10,000 nucleotides of DNA. Origin: Halisarca cf. caerulea (Eukaryota > Porifera > Demospongiae > Chondrillida > Halisarcidae). Below are positions 1-5,187 of this stretch, piece by piece. A program made the position numbers and the translations under genes. The notes under the pieces were generated by a model that saw only the letters and a list, made by a program, of their open reading frames with translations, did no database searches and was not told the origin of the DNA. The stretch's first letter is position 1; each line of letters opens with the position of its first letter. The stretch spans positions 539,201-549,200 of the forward strand of contig CAUJGJ010000416.1 in assembly GCA_963170055.1 (NCBI GenBank), given 5' to 3'.

Positions 1-360
1 ATGTGCCCATACCGGGCGGGAGCTTGGGTTGGATAGCCAGACTTGTTGAAAATTATGCCCAAGACGTAGCAATCTTGTAAGGTTTCAATAAGAACTATCA
101 TTATATATGATAATGGTTGAGCAATATCATTGTATGACGCTTCATAAAAATGGTGGATGTGTAGAAGTGTTCTCGATACGTAGCTGTGAGCATTTTTGTC
201 GAAGAGTAGAGCAACATTCTCCTCCTTCAGTTTGCTTTCCTTCGACAAACAAATTGTCACCAATCAGTCACTGCTTAAATCTTCACATTATTTCTATTTA
301 CTGTTGTACTTAGAAATTTATATTTTTGTCACAATCACCATGTCCCATGTCACCCAATAG
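1..360. other. Unannotated AT-rich DNA
   Basis: I see no gene, RNA or repeat structure here. Short open frames exist but show no recognisable protein. Confidence 0.5.
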
Positions 361-582
361 GCACTGAATGTACAGGAATACACAGTGTACACGGGTATAC
401 CACATTCTGCAGGTCTACAAATCTCTCATCCTCTGCATTTAACACTTTTTGGCCTTACAATACAGCAAAATGAAGAAATTCGTTATATTATTGACCACAA
501 CTTACAGAAATATACTCAGACTATTAGTCTAAGTGGACTACACCAGCAAAATCAAAATTGGAACACTAGAATTCACCCGAAT
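361..582 (+). CDS. Possible orphan exon, unknown protein
   Basis: An open stretch of 73 codons plus stop follows an acceptor-like tract (cacccaatag, ending at 360). It begins ALNVQEYTVYTG and ends NTRIHPN then TAA. Its composition is protein-like and not low-complexity (for example IRYIIDHNLQKYTQT). It would be a phase-0 terminal exon of a plus-strand gene whose earlier exons lie outside the window or were not found. I recognise no family. No AATAAA was noted just downstream. It may be a chance open frame or part of an old repeat. Confidence 0.2.
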
Positions 583-675
583 TAAATTGCACTCTCAAAA
601 TCTGAATGTCTCCATAATAGTGATTCAGAAACTTGCTTAGTATGTACATCGAAGGGGACACGAAATCATTACTTA

Positions 676-1560
676 CAGTGATGTAGCTAGGAATAAAAAA
701 TAGGGTGGCACATACCCGTAGCATACATTGTCAATGAGTTTTAACAGATATGGATCACAAGTATTTGTATCAAGGCCTGTTGCTGAACTGTTATTGCTGT
801 GCAGTATCCAAACATTGTCATAGTGAAATAATAGCCATGCATTCAGGATATTTAAAACCCATCTTGAGGTCTCCACTTTCCTTATATAGCATGGTAGTAG
901 AGGCATCCACAGCTATATAGGCATGAGCCAAATATTCACCAAATACCACCAGGTCCTATTATTTTATTCAATTATTCGTCCAAACTCCACCTATTATTCT
1001 CAAATGCACACCCTATTATTCAGCTCCAATGCCTTCCTTAGATGACATTCTATATACTGTAGCTTTATCGGTAAAGTTTCCCACTTGTAAAGAATCATGA
1101 TTGCGACAACTTAGACAGAAGACTTAACATTATTTATACTCACTGCAGCATGAATTGTGTGGTCTTATATGCATTCTTACGGGAATAGTTCCTACTGTGA
1201 AATGAAACAGCCATTTAAAGGGGAAGGAAACGCGCTCCATGTTGGCCTGATTGGCCATTTTGTGCTACAAATTTTAGAATGTTCCCTATTATTTGCAAAT
1301 TATTCCTGATTCACAGAGGTGTCTATTATTCATGAAATTATGTGCGCATAGTTGGCTCATGCCTATCCACAGCACTGCTGTGGCACGCACGTACATACGT
1401 ATACATAGGACAAGGTGTAAAAGGTGATAAATTGTTACCTGTTAGTTTTCAGACAATTAGTCACTGATCAATAATTTAATACACAAAAATTAAAAATTGA
1501 CTCCCTGAAAATGAAAGAGTGGCGCTCTGCCACATTATCCACCCTTTGGCTACATCACTG
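676..1560. mobile_element. hAT-like transposon relic or non-autonomous copy
   Basis: The left end reads CAGTGATGTAGC and the right end is its exact 12-bp inverse complement (gctacatcactg, ending at 1560). Beyond the 12 bp both ends share an AGGGTGG block. TIRs beginning CAG(T/G)G..GTAGC are typical of hAT elements. The expected 8-bp target duplication is not clean: attactta on the left and acatatta on the right match at only four positions. No transposase was recognised in the 885 bp, which also contain a second TIR element at 914-1365. It is probably an old deleted copy. Confidence 0.5.
914..1365. mobile_element. MITE-like TIR element nested in the hAT relic
   Basis: A perfect 15-bp inverted repeat, ataggcatgagccaa at 917-931 and ttggctcatgcctat at 1352-1366, bounds about 450 bp. 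An 8-bp direct repeat TCCACAGC (906-913 and 1366-1373) lies at or near both outer edges and is a candidate target duplication. The fit is imperfect because the left inverted repeat starts about four bases inside the duplication. The interior has recurrent CTATTATT motifs in one orientation and no coding sequence. An 8-bp duplication would suggest a hAT-type mover, which is inference. Confidence 0.5.
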
Positions 1561-1573
1561 ACATATTATCAGA
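1374..1573. other. Spacer between repeats
   Basis: This stretch has a short GTAC/GTATAC-rich patch near 1385-1405 and then the right end of the hAT-like relic up to 1560. No gene was seen. Confidence 0.4.
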
Positions 1574-1910
1574 GGTACCTACTGTCAGGGTTGGTTTATG
1601 TACATGAGGTATACACAGGGACAGAGTGAGGAGTACCTACTATCCAGGAGTATGTACTAAACCAGGTACAGTCATGTCTGGGTTATCCGACACAGTTTGT
1701 AGCCAAAATACTTGCTGGATAACAGAGGTTGCTGGATAAGTGAGGCAGATTTGTATACATGGAGATAGTCAGTGTTGCTGAACTGATGGTCAGATAAATC
1801 AGGTTTCTGGATAACTCAAGTCCGGATAACCCAGGCGTGACTGTACTTACTATCAGGGTTGGTTTATGTACATGAGGTATACACAGAGACAGAATGAGGA
1901 GTACTAGTGT
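1574..1910 (+). repeat. 91-bp tandem repeat, first block, split by a MITE
   Basis: One complete 91-bp monomer (1574-1664) is followed by the start of a second. The second monomer is interrupted at 1669-1843 by a TIR element and continues to about 1910. Apart from the insertion, the sequence matches the monomers at 3404-4370 closely, including the motif cagggttggtttatgtacat. The block stops at gaggagtact, and the second block resumes at the same point of the monomer. Confidence 0.85.
1669..1843. mobile_element. pogo/Tigger-type MITE with TA target duplication
   Basis: This 175-bp element has inverted termini of about 24 bp (cagtcatgtctgggttatcc on the left; the inverse complement on the right differs at a few positions). 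It is flanked by TA at 1667-1668 and 1844-1845. CAGT.. ends with GGTTATCCG and repeated GGATAA(C/G) blocks inside are typical of pogo/Tigger non-autonomous elements of the Tc1/mariner superfamily. Removing the element and one TA restores the 91-bp monomer junction seen in neighbouring copies. It is too short to encode a transposase. Confidence 0.85.
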
Positions 1911-1957
1911 CATGGTGAGCAGGTAGATCAAAGGAAAAAAGTGGGCTATATAGCTCT

Positions 1958-2045
1958 ACAGCACACTTTTGATTTACCATACAGCATACTTTTGATTTAC
2001 CATACAGCACACTTGCAATCAAGGTTCAGCTCTACAGCACACTTG
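1958..2045 (+). repeat. Short tandem repeat, 23-bp unit
   Basis: The motif acagca(c/t)acttttgattta starts at 1958 and 1981. Further diverged copies start at 2004 and 2034, giving spacings of 23, 23 and 30 bp. It lies just before the left end of the TTAA-flanked element. Confidence 0.6.
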
Positions 2046-2052
2046 TAATTAA

Positions 2053-3206
2053 GGTGGCGGGTCGACCTGCCATTTTGCATAGGCATAATCGTATTCATAA
2101 TTCATTGTGAATAACATGAAAGAAACATTTGTCACGTGTTCGCATGTGATGTGGCACCGCAGTGTAGTTTGTTCGTAAATCGATTGTTCACTTGCTAGGT
2201 GAAAATACTGGGCCAGGCATTTTTACATGATTAAAGACGGATTAGCGGCGAAATGACTTGTGAAAACCTGCGTTCTTTTGTGCGTTGTGAGGATCTCTCT
2301 TGGTTTGATTCGGTATCTACTTACACGATCACATAAGGCCGTCGTGATCCATACATTTACCAAGTTAGTAACATGTCTTTTCTATTTCTTTTGATCGTCA
2401 ATGTTCTATTGTACACCCTTAGCATCGTAGATAAAGTCGATTTTGTGCTTAGCGTGTCATAATAGGCCAGTAATTGTACCAACACTGAAGTTTTCGATAG
2501 GTATCGGTACCCTCCTACCTGCGGGACAACATAAAAGAGAAGCTAGAGCGATTTTATCATTCGATAATCCTTCCCGAACTTGGTTTACCACGGTACACAA
2601 GCAAAACAACCAATACGGAAACCATTCGTGGAAACTAGAGTGTGATTGCGCAATTTTCGTATCGTGAGTGTATCATGTGATAGAGTAAAGTTTTGCACTT
2701 TTACTTGGACTGAAGTCTTATTATACGTCCTATTTGCTCAAAAATTATGCTATGGCTGCCAAATTCTTATCCGTGTCACGTTGCAGTCAGCAGAACAAAT
2801 CTACGTATTATTTTTCCCGGAAGTGAAGCCAATCGCATACCACAGCAAAAATTTCGAAGACGATTACCACCCGTCGTTATCTTTTTGGATGGTTCTTGCC
2901 CAATGTTTGGTATTTTCTTAAAGTAATACGTAGATTTGTAGATGTATGTTATTTAAGTGTTTCTAAGGTGTTTAAAAGGTGGTGTGTCGCTTCTCTAAGG
3001 TTTAAAGCGTATATTCGCTGTTCCAAGTTTATGCGTTCTTCACGCAGCCACTTGTCGTCGTATATACTTATGAATACTTTTTACAAGTAGCTTAACTATT
3101 CGTTTGTGTAGTGTTGAGTAAAAATGAACTATATCCTTTGTCGCAAATGACTATTTCGGCGATTTTTGGGACAATTGCAAAGTATGCAAAAGGTAGACCC
3201 GCCCCC
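2053..3206. mobile_element. TTAA-flanked TIR element (piggyBac-like by target site)
   Basis: The left end GGTGGCGGGTCGACC and the inverse complement of the right end GGGGGCGGGTCTACC match at 13 of 15 positions. After a 4-base gap both share TTTTGCATA. Both ends are directly flanked by TTAA (2049-2052 and 3207-3210), the target site of piggyBac-type transposases. The GG-starting TIR is not the classic piggyBac terminus, so a PIF/Harbinger-type element with a 3-bp TAA duplication is an alternative. The 1154-bp interior is rich in CpG compared with its surroundings. Three short plus-strand frames (2443-3090) overlap and match no family I know, so it is probably non-autonomous. Confidence 0.7.
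2796..2938. repeat. Inverted repeat inside the TTAA element
   Basis: The 15-base sequence caaatctacgtatta at 2796-2810 is repeated as its exact inverse complement at 2924-2938, with about 113 bases between. It could form a stem-loop in RNA or single-stranded DNA, or be the TIR of a smaller nested element. No target duplication was identified. Confidence 0.65.
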
Positions 3207-3210
3207 TTAA

Positions 3211-3403
3211 GTCATTAAGAAGTCCTGACAAACAATTAACATCATTTCTCTTCACCTCTCACCATTGCGCAAGATCACAGGCCAATGAATGGGACAAGTT
3301 CATTAGTACCATCTCATGACACAAGTTAGTTGTATCCCTCCCAAGTGGGATGTGCAGCAAATACAATCACACATTTCCTTAATCACCGAGGGCGTCAACA
3401 ACT
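3211..3403. other. Unique-looking spacer between TTAA element and second array block
   Basis: No gene is supported. Together with 1911-2052 it forms the DNA that separates the two blocks of 91-bp repeats. Confidence 0.4.
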
Positions 3404-4370
3404 AGTACTTACTATCCAGGAGTATATACTAAACCAGGTACTTACTATCAGGGTTGGTTTATGTACATGAGGTACACACAGGGACAGAATGAGGAGTACC
3501 TACTATCCAGGAGTATGTACTAAACCAGGTACTTACTATCAGGGTTGGTTTATGTACATGAGGTATACACAGGGACAGAATGAGGAGTACTTACTATCCA
3601 GGAATATGTACTAAACTAGGTACTTACTATCAGGGTTGGTTTATGTACATGAGGTATACACAGGGACAGAATGAGGAGTACTTACTATCCAGGAGTATGT
3701 ACTAAACTAGATACTTACTATCAGGGTTGGCTTATGTACGTACATGAGGTATACACAGGGACAGAATGAGGAGTACTTACTATCCAGGAGTATGTACTAA
3801 ACCAGGTACTTACTATCAGGGTTGGTTTATGTACATGAGGTATACACAGGGACAGAATGAGGAGTACTTACTATCCAGGAGTATGTACTAAACTAGGTAC
3901 TTACTATCAGGGTTGGTTTATGTACATGAGGTATACACAGGGACAGAATGAGGAGTACTTACTATCCAGGAGTATGTACTAAACCAGGTACTTACTATCA
4001 GGGTTGGTTTATGTACATGAGGTATACACAGGGACAGAATGAGGAGTACAATACTATCCAGGAGTGTGTACTAAACCAGATACTTACTATCAGGGTTGGT
4101 TTATGTACATGAGGTATACACAGGGGACGGAATGAGGAGTACTTACTATCCAGGAGTATGTACTAAACCAGGTACTTACTATCAGGGTTGGTTTATGTAC
4201 ATGAGGTATACACAGGGACAGAATGAGGAGTACTTACTATCCAGGAGTATGTACTAAACTAGGTACTTACTATCAGGGTTGGTTTATGTACATGAGGTAT
4301 ACACAGGGACAGAATGAGGAGCACTTATACTATCCATGAAGGGGTACGCATATACTAAACCAGGTACTAA
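3404..4370 (+). repeat. 91-bp tandem repeat array, about 10.5 copies
   Basis: The motif following ctaaac(c/t)ag recurs at 3437, 3528, 3619, 3710, 3805, 3896, 3987, 4079, 4171, 4262 and 4363. Spacings are 91 bp except 95 (a GTAC insertion), 92, 92 and 101 (degenerate last copy). Copies are nearly identical, which implies recent expansion or homogenisation. Each monomer is a composite: gtacttactatc occurs twice per unit, 58 and 33 bp apart. The unit contains ggtttatgtac and tgtactaaacc as near inverse copies, so it could fold back. It has almost no CpG and no credible open frame. Confidence 0.95.
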
Positions 4371-4603
4371 CTAAGCAAGTTCCACTGTTACAGTATTATG
4401 GTTGTTTGCTGACATTTGCAATGAGTTATGAATGCCAAAGCTGCCAACTTAAGGCCTTAGTGCAGTCAACAGCAATGTGGAATCAACATGCAAAATATGA
4501 GTACAGCTGTTGTACACTGTTGATACACTTGGAGATTATATGTACTTTACTGTACACCTGGACAATTTCATGGTACAAAAATTTTGTGGATATAAAACAC
4601 ATA
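4371..4603. other. Spacer between the 91-bp array and the minisatellite
   Basis: No feature is firmly supported. On the minus strand a short open run reading about 20 residues to a stop could be entered in phase 1 from an acceptor-like site, but it has weak splice signals and is not annotated as an exon. Confidence 0.35.
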
Positions 4604-5010
4604 CTCAACCTGGATACATGACGCAACCAGCACACACGATCAACCTGGATACATGACGCAACCAGCACACACTCAACCTAGATACATGACGCAACCAGCA
4701 CACACTCAACCTGGATACATGACGCAACCAGCACACACTCAACCTGGATACATGACACAACCAGCACACACTCAACCTGGATACATGACGCAACCAGCAC
4801 ACACTCAACCTGTATACATGACGCAACCAGCACACACTCAACCTGTATACATGACGCAACCAGCACACACTCAACCTGGATACATGACGCTACCAGCACA
4901 CACTCAACCTGGATACATGACACTACCAGCACGTACTCAACCTAGATATACATGTATGACTTAACCAGCACACACTCACTACATGACACAAACAGCACAC
5001 CCCCAAACCA
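4604..5010. repeat. 33-bp minisatellite
   Basis: The unit contains tggatacatgacgcaaccag. It starts (at caacc) at 4606, 4641, 4674, 4707, 4740, 4773, 4806, 4839, 4872, 4905 and 4938, then decays to about 5010. The period is 33 bp except for a 35-bp first step. Because 33 is divisible by three, several frames on both strands stay open and give artificial repeats such as MTQPAHTQPGY. I see no codon-level sign that these are used. The array starts about 15 bases past the predicted splice donor of the minus-strand gene's exon 6, so I place it in that gene's intron. Confidence 0.93.
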
Positions 5011-5025
5011 GACCTCACTTCATAC

Positions 5026-5187
5026 CTTGGTTCTGCTCTACATTTGGTTCTGATTTGGTAGTAGTGTTCACAGAAGGTGGAATAGGGATATTCCCTTGTG
5101 AAAATTCCATTCCAGTCTTTGACCTTCTATTTCTGGAGTCGGAACTTACTCCAGCCAACAGTGGACGCTTATTCTTGGGTCTTTCAT
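5026..5187 (-). CDS. Exon 6 of the minus-strand gene
   Basis: Acceptor gctcctgctccag and donor gtatga bound 162 bases, phase 1 both sides. The peptide includes ERPKNKRPLLAGVSSDSRNR and ends SEPNVEQNQ. Intron 5 before it is only 63 bp. The KNKR and RNRRSK clusters could act as nuclear localisation signals, which is inference. Confidence 0.65.

Noticed and set aside
716..787. Minus-strand stretch TGLDTNTCDPYLLKLID with flanking splice-like sites, resembling a C2 domain calcium loop
   Set aside because: It lies inside the hAT-like relic next to its end, its phase (2) does not fit the neighbouring gene, and no further C2 sequence was found.
1683..1931. 82-codon minus-strand frame
   Set aside because: It runs through the MITE and the 91-bp repeat, so it is a chance frame in repeats.
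2443..3090. Three short plus-strand frames in the TTAA element as a transposase
   Set aside because: They share no motif with known transposases, overlap in different frames, and are no longer than chance allows.
4380..4470. Possible exon 7 of the minus-strand gene reading about 20 residues to a stop
   Set aside because: The splice acceptor is weak, the peptide differs in character, and no poly(A) signal was seen.
4605..4964. Long repeat-protein frames on both strands (MTQPAHTQPGY and VECVLVASCIQ types)
   Set aside because: They arise because the minisatellite unit is 33 bp. Frames on both strands are open alike, and nothing favours one as coding.
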